Assembly: GCA_015056945.1 (NCBI GenBank) | Contig: SVFH01000008.1 | Location: forward strand, 61,779 to 125,778 | DNA from: Lachnospiraceae bacterium | Lineage (GTDB): Bacteria > Bacillota > Clostridia > Lachnospirales > Lachnospiraceae | Direction of reading: 5' to 3' | Length of the DNA: 64,000 bases | Shown: positions 25,255 through 35,654 of the stretch, one piece after another | Position numbering within the stretch: the first letter of the stretch is position 1 | How the letters are laid out: every line of letters begins with the position of its first letter | Position numbers and translations under genes: made by a program | The notes under the pieces: generated by a model | Seen by the model: only the letters and a program-made list of their open reading frames with translations | Told to the model about the DNA's origin: nothing | Database searches by the model: none

Positions 25255-26688
25255 ATGAAAAACATGACTCTCGCGAATCTCGCTAAAGCATGCGGGGCAG
25301 AATTGATTAAAACAGGCAAAACAGAAGATGGTAAAATTACCCGCATGGAAGCACAAGTGCAGGATCTTGAGAAAAAGATTGCCGGTGCGGTGATTGACTC
25401 TCGTCTTGTAAAAGAAGGTTATCTTTTCTTTGCAACCAAAGGTGAGCGGGTGGACGGACACGATTATATAGAGAAGGCTTTTGCATCCGGCGCAATTGTT
25501 GCGGTTTGTGAGCAGGTTCCTGCGGATGTCGCAGGGTTGTTCTTGCTTGTGAAGGATTCTTTTACGGCACTGAAAGACATTGCACGCTTTTATCGTGAGC
25601 AGCTTGATATTAAGGTGGTTGGTGTGACGGGAAGCGTTGGTAAAACAAGTACGAAGGAATTCATTGCATCCGTTCTTGGCAAGCGTTATAAGGTTCTGAA
25701 AACAGAAGGAAATTTCAATAACGAAGTCGGCCTTCCTCTTACTATTCTGCGAATACGCGAGGAGCATGAAATTGCGGTAATCGAGATGGGAATCAGTGAT
25801 TTCGGAGAGATGAGCAGACTGACAGCTATTGCACAGCCGGACATTTGTGTGATTACCAACATTGGCCAGTGCCACCTTGAGAATTTGGGTGACAGGGATG
25901 GTGTCTTAAGAGCCAAAACAGAGATTTTTGAAGGCCTGAAAAAGGGAGGCACAGCGTGTCTCTTCGGAGAGGATGACAAACTTTGCACTATTTCTGATGT
26001 GAAAGGAAAGGCTCCGGTTTTCTTTGGGAATGGCGAGACTTGTCAGGTATATGCGAAGGATATTGTGAACAAAGGATTACACGGCAGCAGCTGTGTGATT
26101 TGCACGGAAGACGGAGCGTTTGATGCAAAGATTCCTCTTCCCGGCAGTCATATGGTGACGAATGCATTGGCGGCAACGGCAGTTGCCAAGCTTTGTGATA
26201 TGAAGGATGACGAGATTGCGGCAGGCATTGCCTCCGTACAGGCAGTGAGCGGTCGCAGTAACCTGATTCATACGGATTCTTATACGATTATTGATGACTG
26301 TTATAACGCGAACCCGGTTTCCATGAAGGCGGCATTTGCGTTGCTTGCAACAGCGACGGAGCGTAAGGTGGCAATCATTGGCGATATGTTTGAGTTGGGT
26401 GAGAATGAAGCCGCACTTCATGCGGAAGTGGGCGCGGCTGCAGTAAAAGAAGGGTGCGATGTCATCATCTGCATCGGCGAATTAAGCCGCAATACCGCGC
26501 AGGGCGCAAACGACGCGGTTGCAGCGGCAGGAACCGGACAGAAAGTATTCCATTTTAAAGATAAAGCGGCATTCTTAGAGGAGCACGAAGCACTTCTTGA
26601 GAAGGGAGATGCGGTGTTGGTGAAAGCGTCTCACGGCATGCATTTTGAGGAATTGGTGGAAGTGTTGAGAGGGAATGTTTTGAGTTAG
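25255..26688 (+). CDS. murF: UDP-N-acetylmuramoyl-tripeptide--D-alanyl-D-alanine ligase
   Basis: A 477-residue Mur ligase that completes the cytoplasmic pentapeptide precursor of peptidoglycan. The N-terminal substrate domain has VIDSRLVKEGYLFFATKGERVDGH. The ATP-binding loop is VVGVTGSVGKTSTKEF (about residues 121-136). Further marks are TEGNFNNEVGLP, EMGISDFGEM and, in the C-terminal domain, DDCYNANPVSMKAA and IIGDMFELGE. It is translated just after ddl with AAAG upstream. Nothing unusual is seen. Confidence 0.97.
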   Translation: MKNMTLANLAKACGAELIKTGKTEDGKITRMEAQVQDLEKKIAGAVIDSRLVKEGYLFFATKGERVDGHDYIEKAFASGAIVAVCEQVPADVAGLFLLVKDSFTALKDIARFYREQLDIKVVGVTGSVGKTSTKEFIASVLGKRYKVLKTEGNFNNEVGLPLTILRIREEHEIAVIEMGISDFGEMSRLTAIAQPDICVITNIGQCHLENLGDRDGVLRAKTEIFEGLKKGGTACLFGEDDKLCTISDVKGKAPVFFGNGETCQVYAKDIVNKGLHGSSCVICTEDGAFDAKIPLPGSHMVTNALAATAVAKLCDMKDDEIAAGIASVQAVSGRSNLIHTDSYTIIDDCYNANPVSMKAAFALLATATERKVAIIGDMFELGENEAALHAEVGAAAVKEGCDVIICIGELSRNTAQGANDAVAAAGTGQKVFHFKDKAAFLEEHEALLEKGDAVLVKASHGMHFEELVEVLRGNVLS

Positions 26689-26740
26689 TTATGAGAATTA
26701 GGGTCAAAGAAAAAGGTTAAATGGAGAGGTGGAAAGCTTA

Positions 26741-27973
26741 ATGAAAAAAGGTTTGAAGTTTGTAGTATACGTTTTAATTTTTGTATTGTTGCTTGGAAAT
26801 AACAGTGCTGTTATTTTCGCAGAGGGATTACGTGAGAATGTTCGGCTTGAAGATGTTCAAGCCGAACATGCAGATAATATTCTTCTCGATAATTCCCAAT
26901 CAGAAATTGTTGAGGAGGAATCATCTGTAGCAGCGGACGAAGAAGAATCTGAGACAGAAAGTGCGGAAGAGACAACAGAGGAACAGCAGGTATCTGAGGA
27001 AAAAACAGAGGAAGCTACAGAAGAAACCACGGAACCTGAAAGCTCTGTCGAAGATACGGAGGAACCTTCTTCAGAAGAAATGCAAGAAGGTACATATGAG
27101 AATTATGAGTATGTTATTTCTGAGAAGCAGGTTACTCTTACTAAGTATACAGGTACGGAAACGGATGTTGTTATTCCGACACAGGTTGAGGGTTACGATG
27201 TTACCGCGATTGGGGATTCCTGTTTTAAAGATAACAAGACGATTCAGACTGTTAGTATCCCTGAAACTGTTGTAAGCATTGGAGAAAGAGCTTTTCAGGG
27301 ATGTTCTGCCCTTGTAACAGTGCAATTGCCTTCAAAGTTAGAAACGTTAAAAAAATATGCGTTCTATTCCTGCGCTAAATTGCAGATTGATTCCTTGCCG
27401 GAAGGAATCACAGAAATTGCAGATTATACATTTGCATATTGCAATGCGATTACCGTATTTCAGTTTCATGCAAATATTACCATTGTTGGACAGAGTGCAT
27501 TTTATGGTGCTTCTTCATTGACAGAGGTAGGGTTTAATCACGGATTACTGGAAATAATGAATGCGGCATTTGGAAAATGTAATAATCTAAAAAGCGTAAC
27601 GATTCCTTCTACGGTAAAGACATTTGGTCGGTCTGTCTTTCCTTTGATTGAACAGATTGTCTTTGAGGATGGAATTGACACGATACCTGCATATGTGTGC
27701 TATGGGGCAAGCAAATTAACAGATGTAGTGATTCCTCAAAGTGTTGTTACGATTGGGAAATATGCATTTTATAATTGCAGTGTATTCGAAATTGATTTTA
27801 CACAGTATAAGTTTCAAGCAATTGAGGAATATGCATTTTATGGTTGCAAGCGAATTACGGAAGTGACTCTGCCGGAGTCGGTCATTTCTTTTGGGAACTT
27901 CTTCTTTACCGGGGACAATGCAGAGTCTTACGATATTAGGAAATATTACAAGTATTCCCAAATCCTTCTGTAA
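26741..27973 (+). CDS. N-terminal part of giant BspA-like surface protein (frame broken)
   Basis: This frame encodes the first ~395 residues of a secreted leucine-rich-repeat protein. Residues 1-27 are a signal peptide (FVVYVLIFVLLLGNN, likely cut after IFA). An acidic Glu/Thr/Ser-rich linker runs to about residue 115, and then LRR_5 (BspA/Treponema type) repeats begin with units such as IGERAFQGCSALVTVQLP and IGKYAFYNCSVFEID. The ATG follows GGAGAGGTGG. The repeats continue in another frame from about 27920, so the stop at 27973 is caused by a frame break near the CT-rich sequence at 27919-27926. The intact product would be about 2,676 residues. Disruption, phase variation or a sequence error are all possible. 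Confidence 0.75.
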   Translation: MKKGLKFVVYVLIFVLLLGNNSAVIFAEGLRENVRLEDVQAEHADNILLDNSQSEIVEEESSVAADEEESETESAEETTEEQQVSEEKTEEATEETTEPESSVEDTEEPSSEEMQEGTYENYEYVISEKQVTLTKYTGTETDVVIPTQVEGYDVTAIGDSCFKDNKTIQTVSIPETVVSIGERAFQGCSALVTVQLPSKLETLKKYAFYSCAKLQIDSLPEGITEIADYTFAYCNAITVFQFHANITIVGQSAFYGASSLTEVGFNHGLLEIMNAAFGKCNNLKSVTIPSTVKTFGRSVFPLIEQIVFEDGIDTIPAYVCYGASKLTDVVIPQSVVTIGKYAFYNCSVFEIDFTQYKFQAIEEYAFYGCKRITEVTLPESVISFGNFFFTGDNAESYDIRKYYKYSQILL

Positions 27974-30900
27974 AAATTACAATGCATTACATACGGTTAA
28001 ATTACCCGATACAGTCTCTTTGATTGGTAAAGAGGCTTTTTGCGGTTGTACAAAATTAAGTAATTTTCAAGCTGACGGTGTGGTAGAGATTGGTGAAAGT
28101 GCGTTTTATAACTGTTCAATGTTGTCAGAATATAAGCTGAATGAAAACGTAACGACATTAGGGGCGAAGGCATTTAGTGGTTGCACTTTGTTAAAAGAAA
28201 TAGTGATTCCCCAGAGTGTTGTTTCGGTTGGAAGAGAATGCTTTAAGAATAGTGTTGAAAAAATTACTTTTGCAGAAGGTTGTGTGAAAATTCCGGACAA
28301 AGTATGTTATGGCGCAAATCTTTTAACAGAAGTAGTTATGCCGGAAACAATTACAGAAGTTGGCGAATATGCTTTCTATCACGCAGAATTGCTGAAAGAA
28401 TTTGAATTGCCGCAAAAGGTTCAGGTTATTGGAACATTTGCATATGCCGGTGTGGCAAAAGAAGAATATTTGATTCCGAATACTGTAGAAGAGATTGGTC
28501 GATTTGCTTTTACGAGTGCAAAGAAAGTCATTTTTGAAGAAGGTTTTAGTGTAATTCCGGAATATGCCTGTTATGGGGCAAAGGAGCTTACTGAGGTAGA
28601 GATACCCGGTACGGTTGAAGAAATTGGCGCAAGCGCATTTTTTGGCTGTGCAAGTTTAAAAATAGATTTGCTTGGATTACAGATTAAGAAAATTGGCAAT
28701 TCTGCGTTTGGAAAATGTGATTCATTGGAAGAGATAACGATACCGAGAACGCTTGTTGCAGCAGGGATTGGGGTATTACCTTCATCAATAAAGAGAATTG
28801 TTTTTGAAGATGGAACTACGACAATTCTGAGTGAATTTTGCCAGGGAAAAGGACTTCTTGAAGAAGTCATTATTCCGGATTCGGTTACGGAGATAAAGTA
28901 TGAAGCTTTTAGTCTATGTTCGTCTTTAAGAGAAGTAGCGATACCGGAAAATACAGTTATTGGTAAAAACAGTTTTAGCCAATGTACCGGATTAAATAAA
29001 CTGGTGATAGGAAATCATTGTACGATTAAGGAATTTGCTTTTTCAAATTGTTCAAAAATCGAAGAAGTTGAATTTGGAGCGGGAATTGTTTTCGAAAAAA
29101 GGGCTTTTTACGCTACGGAGATTTCCGGTAATTACAGTGAAAATATTCATTGGGATTTAGAAGTAGATAATAGGAAACTTGTTATTTCCGGAGATGGAGA
29201 GATGCCAAGTTATACGCAGCAAGAAGATATTCCCTGGAGTAAGATGCATCCTGTTATAGAGATGGTTGAATTTGAGGAGGGAGTTTCTTCGGTAGGAGAC
29301 AGAGCTTTTAGTAATTTTTCGGAACTTAAATTTGTTGTGTGGAATGATTCCGTGCAAAGTATCGGTGTATCTGCTTTTGAAAACTGTGATTCTTTGTATA
29401 AAGTGAATATTGACAAAAATATAAAAGAAATTTCTGCCAATGCATTTTCAGGATGTGATTCGTTGAAGGAAATTAACTTCCGAGGGGATGCTCCCGGCAT
29501 TGCCAAAGGAGCTTTGCCGAATAATGAAAATGTCAATATTAATTACCCTGCGGATGCGTCGGGATGGAATGAACGTGTCAAGAACAGAGCGTCTGAGAGT
29601 AATTGGAATGCGTGTGAACAGTCTTTCTCACACGATATTGTGTTGCTTTTGGACTTTTCCAACAGCATGTTGGAAGAAAAAAATGGGCTGATGGAAGCTG
29701 TATCGATATTTACGGAAAATGTATGTAAGTATGAAAATAATACAAGAGTGTCGTATGTACTATTCGCTGGTGATGTTATAGAGACCTATGGATTGGATTA
29801 TTATGATTCATTCTTTGTTGAACGCCTTTTGGGTCTTCAGAATACGGAAGGTGGAACAAATTATCGTCCTCCTTTGGAAGCTGCAAATCATATTCTTTAT
29901 GACAGCAATGCAGAATATCGTTCGATAATCATGTTTAGTGATGGGGAGCCGTCCGATCTTTCCGATGCGCTTTCGTATTGTAATGATTCTTTTAGAAATA
30001 ATTATACCGTATTCTCTGTTGGGTTATCTGCTTCAATAGCATATGGAATCAGCGAAGATGCACTCATTCAGGTAGCAGGTGATGAGAGCAGATACTTTAG
30101 CGCGAATAATATAAATTCATTGATTTCAGTTTTTGATAACCTTTCCAATAAAGTTGCACAGAGGGAAGAGACGGTTGTTCATATTACCAGAAACGGAAGA
30201 ACGTTTGAATTAAAGGAAAATATGGATTTATATTTCATTAAGGAAACGAATGAAAAAATAGGAATTCGGATTATTCCCGGTTTGAAATATAACGAAGGAG
30301 ATATAGCATACTATTCGGTTGAAAAAGGGGATGCAAAAGTCAGACAACAAAATGGTCAATTTATGTCTTTTTGCCCGGAAACATATTTCTTGTATTCCAA
30401 TGGTCGATGTAAAGTGGTTTTATATGATAAAGATTATAAGGTATTAGAAGAGATTCCGTTTGACTTATTTTTCAAAGAATCTTTCAAAGTGCAGTTTCTT
30501 GTTCAAAATGGTAATAGGAATGAAAAAGTTGCTGAACAGGAAGTAAAAACTGTTAATGAAATAAAGTTTCCGGATATTGATTTGGGAGTGGGGAAAGAAA
30601 TTTCGAATTGGTACACCAATATGTCATTTACAGGCGCTCCTTTGTTTAAAGAAGATAAGGTTACTTTGAATTTAAAATATATAGAAAATGACATGGTATT
30701 GTATGGGTCAGTTCGCGATACTTCATCCAATTTTATTAGTGAATATGATGGTTGGGGCTTTACTAATAGCGGGATTTACTTCGGTGGAGATGATTATGAT
30801 TCAGAAACAAATGCGATAACTGGGCAATATAGCTATGAAATAAGGGATGAGGATTTTGAAAAGTTAATAAGAGATCTTTCTAATAGTGAAGCGAATATAA

Positions 30901-33900
30901 TAAAAAACTGTAAGGATTCAGCTTGGTGTGGCTCGTGTTTTGGAATGTCATCTTCTGCGATATTTGTTTTTGCAGAAGCTATTCAGCTTGAGTACTTTAC
31001 GAGAAATGGGATGACGGAACCCGGTGAAGTGAAAGGTTTACCTCAAAATATAGCAGGAAATGAAGATGTGAGCTATTTGGAAAGCATGATAAACTATTGT
31101 CATCTAAATCAACTCAAAGGGGATATCTTAAAGATAAGAAGAGAATATTCACTAGAGAATGAGTCTGCTAATTTAAAAGCAATTATTGAAAAAATGATTA
31201 TAAATCCTAATCCGGTTGTTTTAGAGATAACAATAAAAAATACGAAGAATGGTAAATCGGGTGGACATGCTGTTGTTGCATATGATTTCAAAGTAGTGGA
31301 ACCCAATAAAGAATATTCATTTAATGTTTATGATTGCAGTAGTTCGAATAAAACAGTGTATCCGGTCAAAATTTGTAGAGAAGGTGATATCTATACGAAA
31401 GATTGTCCTGAATGGGAAAAAGAAGAGACTTCTTTATTATTTAGAGTCGTTCTGACGTTAGAGGAGTTGAAAAGTGAGGAGCTTTTATGCGAACCGGTTA
31501 TTAAAGCAAATGGCTCTGAAAAAGATTATGAGCAGTTGTCTTTTTCCTGTAACACGGATCATTTCAGAATTACAAATGGTATATACACATCGGAAGTAAA
31601 TGGAGATAATATTACCGGAGATTTAAAGGTGCAATATATCGGACTTGAAAATGAATATGGCTTTGAGGAAGAGTATTTATATACTATTTTGAATTATGAC
31701 TCCAGTCAGGAAATATGTTTTATTAATGAGAATAATGAGTCATTTTTTCTTGATATCTCATTTGAAAGGGCAGGAGATGGAGATTTTGTTTCAATTGAAG
31801 CAGAAGGAACGGGAACTGTTAGGTATAAGGCGTTTGAGAATGTTGAAACAAGTTTTACAAATAGAGTAGAAAATGAGATTTTGATTACAGAACATGTTAA
31901 TGGCACACCCTGGTCCGGATTGACCATTTCAGGAGCTAATGGAATAAAAGTAGAACGAAATCAGTTGTCTACGAAAATATCAACGAAGAATCAAGAGGAG
32001 ATAGATTTATTAGCAATAAACCGTTTAAATGAATTGTTGGTAGAGAATATTTCTGTTGATGCATCGGGTATTGAACTTTCATCTTCGGATGGTCAAAGTT
32101 TTGATGTTGTGAAAAATGATACAATTATCAGAAGCGAATGTTTTGGTAATTACGTGCTTTTCTTTGGAAACGGTGGCTCTACACCTGAAACAATGAAAAA
32201 CATACCGCAAGGCGCATTGATTCCGGAACCTAAGGATTCCAAACGGGCAGGATATATTTTTGAAGGTTGGTTTAAGGATGAAGCGTGTACAGAACTCTGG
32301 GATTTTGATAATGATAAGGTAACGAGTGATACATATCTTTATGCAGGGTGGTCTGTTGATAACGGATATTACTGTGAAGTTACATTTGAGTATCCCGGAG
32401 AAGAGGCTCAAAGCATACTTCTTGCGAAAGGGTCTAAATTAACACCGGAAGATTGTCCGAAATTTAATCAGAGTGAAGAAATCATCTGGTACAGGGACGG
32501 AAAATATACAAGACGTTGGGACTATGAGAAAGATGTTATAGAATACAGTACGAAACTTTACGCCAAGGGCAAAGAGTGTAAGGTTTCATTTGTGACCAAT
32601 TCGGAAGACATGGTAGCTGATATGACAGTCCTTGCAGGAACCCAAATAGATGCACCTGTGCTTTCTGTAAGAGAGGGCTATACGCTTTGCGGCTGGTGTA
32701 CGGATGAAGCATGTTTGTATGACTGGGATTTTGATACGGATAAGATTGTTAAAGATACTGTTTTGTATGCAAAGTGGATTGAGAATGAGCGCGATAAGCA
32801 AGACAGTGACACCGGTATTTCCGTAGAGATTCCGAATGCAGGAAGCATTCATTATACAGGACAGGCCGTGAAACCGAAGGTAATCGTACGTGACAATGGT
32901 AAGGTGCTGGTTGAAGGCACGGATTATAAAGTGACGTATAAAAACAATGTGAATGTATGTGATGCGACGGATTCCTCGATTTCTGTAAAAAAGAAACCGT
33001 ATGTACAGGTACAGGGAATCGGTGCGTACAAAATAAAGAAGAAGCTGACGGAATATTTTTCAATATATCCTGCAGAGATTCATGAAGCAGATGTTGAAAT
33101 ACCGAAAGAGATTGCAGTGAAATCCGGTAATAAGAAGCAGAATGTGAAACCGGTTGTTTCAATTTGCGGAAAGAAGATTTCTGCAAAGAACTATACGGTA
33201 CAATACTATACGGATAAGGATTGTCAAAAGCCGGTTGCATCCATTACGAATGCAGGTGTTTATTATATTGTACTTGAAGCAGTGAAAGATAAGGATGGTA
33301 AGTATACGGGAAATCTTTGCGGAAGGACAGAGCCGGTTTCAGTAAATGTTATTGGGGCCGATAAGCTTGTCGGTAAGGCTAAGGTTAAACTGAATTCCGG
33401 CTTAAGCGTGCAGGATGTGAGAAGTGAGGAAGAAGCCTTACAGATTCTTTTCAAAGAGATTGTAATCGGAAAAGATAAGTATGCATTTTCAAATGGTGAT
33501 ACGGATGAATTCCTTTCACTTTTTGAGTTCAGAGGAATGGACTCCGGTTTCGGATATATCAGTAAAGATGTTCTTCAGAACGTATTGCAAACGTCAGGTA
33601 CGAAAACGCTTCTTTTGAAAGCGAAATCCGGTAATGAGAAAGGGTATTTTGGCACAAAGGAGATTACGGTTAAGGTACGGGGAACAAAGCTTCAGAAGAA
33701 GATGTTTACCGTGACATATGACCAGACGGGAGAGAAGAAAGTTACTGCAGCTGAATTTACCGGACAAGCTAACGTGCCCTACGTTTTCTCGGATTTGAAG
33801 GAAGGTACGGATTACATCGTAACATATGTTAAGGGTAAGCAACAGATGGAAGCAAATGAGATTGTTGATGCAGGCAGTTATTCTGTTGTGATTTCCGGTA

Positions 33901-34769
33901 TTAACAATTATGAAGGAAGTATCAAATATTCCTTTAAGATTAATAAATGTAATCTTGTAACCGCATATCAGAACGGGTTACTTTCGATAGGAGTGGAAGA
34001 CTCTACAAGGTACTTACCCTCCGGTGCTAAAGCTGTAGAGAGCCTTATGTTTGATGCAGACGGAGACCAGAATAACAAAGTGGTCTTGAAAGAAGGAGAA
34101 GATTATGAGATCAAATATATGAATAACAAATCTGTCACGACGGATGAGAGAAGAGCCTATCTTCAGATTAAGGGGAAAGGAAACTTTACCGGTACATTAC
34201 GTGGAGATGGTAAAAGTGATGCTTCTGTAATTTCGAACAAAGCAGGTGTAGTGAATGAATTAAACTATCATGTTACACAAGGCATAATAAGTGATTCCAA
34301 AATCACATGCAATCTTGACAAATATATTTATAAGAATGATAAAATAACAGGGGCAAAGGTGAACCTTTATGATGAAGGAATAAAGATTTCTCCGAAAGAA
34401 TATAAGGTTTCGGTAATGCAGAGGGATGAAAAAACCGTATTGATTGCATTTACAGCAACAAATAAGAATTACTATGGCGAAAAGGTTATTTGCTTACCTG
34501 CAAACCAGCAATCGGTTAAGGATAAATCCATTTCGGTAATTCTAGATGAAAAAGTATATTATTATACGGGAGAAGAGATTTGTCCTGAAATAACGATTAC
34601 AACAAAGATGGGGGAAGACATTACGGATAAGGTAACAATCGCCTATGAAAATAATCTTTCTGTTGGTAAAGGAAAGGTTATTATAACCGGAGATTTACAG
34701 GAAGGATATTGCGGAGCGCGTGTGGTGAACTTTGTAATATTGCCGAAATGGATGAAGTGGATGTTTTAG
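27891..34769 (+). CDS. Main part of giant surface protein: LRR_5, VWA, papain-like, InlB and Ig-like repeats
   Basis: This frame continues the upstream one and encodes about 2,290 residues. LRR_5 repeats run to about 29560. A VWA domain starts near 29635 (IVLLLDFSNSM, with the DxSxS metal site). A papain-like domain spans about 30730-31450, with the Cys motif WCGSCFGMSSSA, GGHAVVAYDF (His) and VYDCSSS (Asp in the usual Asn position). InlB/Flg_new-type repeats follow (AGYIFEGWFKDEACTELWDF, GYTLCGWCTDEACLYDWDF), then Ig-like repeats with YTG and GTDY motifs from 32840. It ends NFVILPKWMKWMF with no LPXTG or membrane tail. The TTG at 27891 is only the edge of the frame, not a likely true start. 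It is probably an adhesin or surface protease. Confidence 0.8.
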   Translation: MGTSSLPGTMQSLTILGNITSIPKSFCKNYNALHTVKLPDTVSLIGKEAFCGCTKLSNFQADGVVEIGESAFYNCSMLSEYKLNENVTTLGAKAFSGCTLLKEIVIPQSVVSVGRECFKNSVEKITFAEGCVKIPDKVCYGANLLTEVVMPETITEVGEYAFYHAELLKEFELPQKVQVIGTFAYAGVAKEEYLIPNTVEEIGRFAFTSAKKVIFEEGFSVIPEYACYGAKELTEVEIPGTVEEIGASAFFGCASLKIDLLGLQIKKIGNSAFGKCDSLEEITIPRTLVAAGIGVLPSSIKRIVFEDGTTTILSEFCQGKGLLEEVIIPDSVTEIKYEAFSLCSSLREVAIPENTVIGKNSFSQCTGLNKLVIGNHCTIKEFAFSNCSKIEEVEFGAGIVFEKRAFYATEISGNYSENIHWDLEVDNRKLVISGDGEMPSYTQQEDIPWSKMHPVIEMVEFEEGVSSVGDRAFSNFSELKFVVWNDSVQSIGVSAFENCDSLYKVNIDKNIKEISANAFSGCDSLKEINFRGDAPGIAKGALPNNENVNINYPADASGWNERVKNRASESNWNACEQSFSHDIVLLLDFSNSMLEEKNGLMEAVSIFTENVCKYENNTRVSYVLFAGDVIETYGLDYYDSFFVERLLGLQNTEGGTNYRPPLEAANHILYDSNAEYRSIIMFSDGEPSDLSDALSYCNDSFRNNYTVFSVGLSASIAYGISEDALIQVAGDESRYFSANNINSLISVFDNLSNKVAQREETVVHITRNGRTFELKENMDLYFIKETNEKIGIRIIPGLKYNEGDIAYYSVEKGDAKVRQQNGQFMSFCPETYFLYSNGRCKVVLYDKDYKVLEEIPFDLFFKESFKVQFLVQNGNRNEKVAEQEVKTVNEIKFPDIDLGVGKEISNWYTNMSFTGAPLFKEDKVTLNLKYIENDMVLYGSVRDTSSNFISEYDGWGFTNSGIYFGGDDYDSETNAITGQYSYEIRDEDFEKLIRDLSNSEANIIKNCKDSAWCGSCFGMSSSAIFVFAEAIQLEYFTRNGMTEPGEVKGLPQNIAGNEDVSYLESMINYCHLNQLKGDILKIRREYSLENESANLKAIIEKMIINPNPVVLEITIKNTKNGKSGGHAVVAYDFKVVEPNKEYSFNVYDCSSSNKTVYPVKICREGDIYTKDCPEWEKEETSLLFRVVLTLEELKSEELLCEPVIKANGSEKDYEQLSFSCNTDHFRITNGIYTSEVNGDNITGDLKVQYIGLENEYGFEEEYLYTILNYDSSQEICFINENNESFFLDISFERAGDGDFVSIEAEGTGTVRYKAFENVETSFTNRVENEILITEHVNGTPWSGLTISGANGIKVERNQLSTKISTKNQEEIDLLAINRLNELLVENISVDASGIELSSSDGQSFDVVKNDTIIRSECFGNYVLFFGNGGSTPETMKNIPQGALIPEPKDSKRAGYIFEGWFKDEACTELWDFDNDKVTSDTYLYAGWSVDNGYYCEVTFEYPGEEAQSILLAKGSKLTPEDCPKFNQSEEIIWYRDGKYTRRWDYEKDVIEYSTKLYAKGKECKVSFVTNSEDMVADMTVLAGTQIDAPVLSVREGYTLCGWCTDEACLYDWDFDTDKIVKDTVLYAKWIENERDKQDSDTGISVEIPNAGSIHYTGQAVKPKVIVRDNGKVLVEGTDYKVTYKNNVNVCDATDSSISVKKKPYVQVQGIGAYKIKKKLTEYFSIYPAEIHEADVEIPKEIAVKSGNKKQNVKPVVSICGKKISAKNYTVQYYTDKDCQKPVASITNAGVYYIVLEAVKDKDGKYTGNLCGRTEPVSVNVIGADKLVGKAKVKLNSGLSVQDVRSEEEALQILFKEIVIGKDKYAFSNGDTDEFLSLFEFRGMDSGFGYISKDVLQNVLQTSGTKTLLLKAKSGNEKGYFGTKEITVKVRGTKLQKKMFTVTYDQTGEKKVTAAEFTGQANVPYVFSDLKEGTDYIVTYVKGKQQMEANEIVDAGSYSVVISGINNYEGSIKYSFKINKCNLVTAYQNGLLSIGVEDSTRYLPSGAKAVESLMFDADGDQNNKVVLKEGEDYEIKYMNNKSVTTDERRAYLQIKGKGNFTGTLRGDGKSDASVISNKAGVVNELNYHVTQGIISDSKITCNLDKYIYKNDKITGAKVNLYDEGIKISPKEYKVSVMQRDEKTVLIAFTATNKNYYGEKVICLPANQQSVKDKSISVILDEKVYYYTGEEICPEITITTKMGEDITDKVTIAYENNLSVGKGKVIITGDLQEGYCGARVVNFVILPKWMKWMF

Positions 34770-34782
34770 AACGTTGCCTGCC

Positions 34783-34827
34783 AGAGAATGTTTCTTGCAG
34801 AAACATTCTCTGAGGTAAGGTTTTTTT
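34783..34827 (+). terminator. Hairpin and T-run after the giant gene
   Basis: AGAGAATGTTTC (34783-34794) pairs perfectly with GAAACATTCTCT (34800-34811), followed after nine bases by seven T residues (34821-34827). The spacing before the T-run is long for a textbook terminator. A copy of this hairpin recurs at 37069-37097. Confidence 0.6.
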
Positions 34828-34865
34828 GCGGAAATGTAACTGTGGTTTGTTATTAGCGAAAGGAT
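34828..34865 (+). repeat. Array leader repeat, copy 1
   Basis: This ~37-bp leader (GCGGAAATGTAACTGTGG at its start, ending in GCGAAAGGA) provides the RBS of the following small gene. Near-identical copies are at 37108-37144, 37972-38008 and 38667-38703, with fragments at 35654-35664 and about 39495-39520. Confidence 0.75.
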
Positions 34866-34871
34866 ATGAAT

Positions 34872-35630
34872 ATGAAGAGAAAGATAATTTTTTTCACAAG
34901 TATTAGCTTGTTTTTGCTACTGGCGTCTGTGGGAATCTTTTTTGTAATAAAACATAGTAAGAACAATGTGTCAGAACAGGTGACGGATGGCGAACAGAAA
35001 TATTTTTATATTGAAGTAAATGGTGGGGATTTCGAGATTACCAACGGGAAAGAGACAGCATATAAAGGGGAAGAAGATATTAAACCGTATTATCCTTATA
35101 TTGAAGGTGATTTGGATATGTCTTTTGCCGGTTTTAGTTATAAAATACCTGATTTTGAAAGTGAAGAACAGGAATATACAATTAGTTTTCTGAAAGATAG
35201 GTCTTATGACCTGACTTTTAGTTACTATCCGGATGAGACTAAACCCGGTTTTTTTGTTGGTCTTGACTCTCTTGGAGCGGGAACTATTTCTATATCAAAG
35301 AGAAAAGAAATTGAGTTGAAATATATTGAACCAACGAAATATTTTATGTATGTCAGTATGGAGAATAATCTGTGGGATGCGATAAAAGTATCTTTGAAAA
35401 ATACCGGAATTTCCGTAAAATTTGATTCAAATAAGGCGATTTTGTATTCAGAAGAGCCTTCTATACTGGATATTAGATTTTTTGTGGGAGCGAAAGTAAT
35501 TGAGGTAAAAGATATCCCTATCGACAAAGAAGGCATTACAATTTCTTCCGATAGAAGAGGGAACTGTATCATAAAGCGTAAATGGAAGGTATTGCATAAA
35601 GAATATTTCGGATGGCCGGAAGAAGAATGA
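34872..35630 (+). CDS. Small exported protein, array family A, member 1
   Basis: A 252-residue protein with an N-terminal membrane anchor or signal (IIFFTSISLFLLLASVGIFF). The ATG at 34872 is preferred over 34866 because AAAGGA at 34859-34864 gives proper spacing. Residues 1 to about 95 and the last ~35 (GITISSDRRGNCIIKRK onwards) are nearly identical to the protein at 38711-39472, while the middle ~110 residues differ almost completely. I recognise no domain. Its position straight after the giant surface protein, and its repetition in the array, suggest a partner or a variable surface component. Confidence 0.7.
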   Translation: MKRKIIFFTSISLFLLLASVGIFFVIKHSKNNVSEQVTDGEQKYFYIEVNGGDFEITNGKETAYKGEEDIKPYYPYIEGDLDMSFAGFSYKIPDFESEEQEYTISFLKDRSYDLTFSYYPDETKPGFFVGLDSLGAGTISISKRKEIELKYIEPTKYFMYVSMENNLWDAIKVSLKNTGISVKFDSNKAILYSEEPSILDIRFFVGAKVIEVKDIPIDKEGITISSDRRGNCIIKRKWKVLHKEYFGWPEEE

Positions 35631-35654
35631 AATCGCAGATAAGAAATCAACGTA

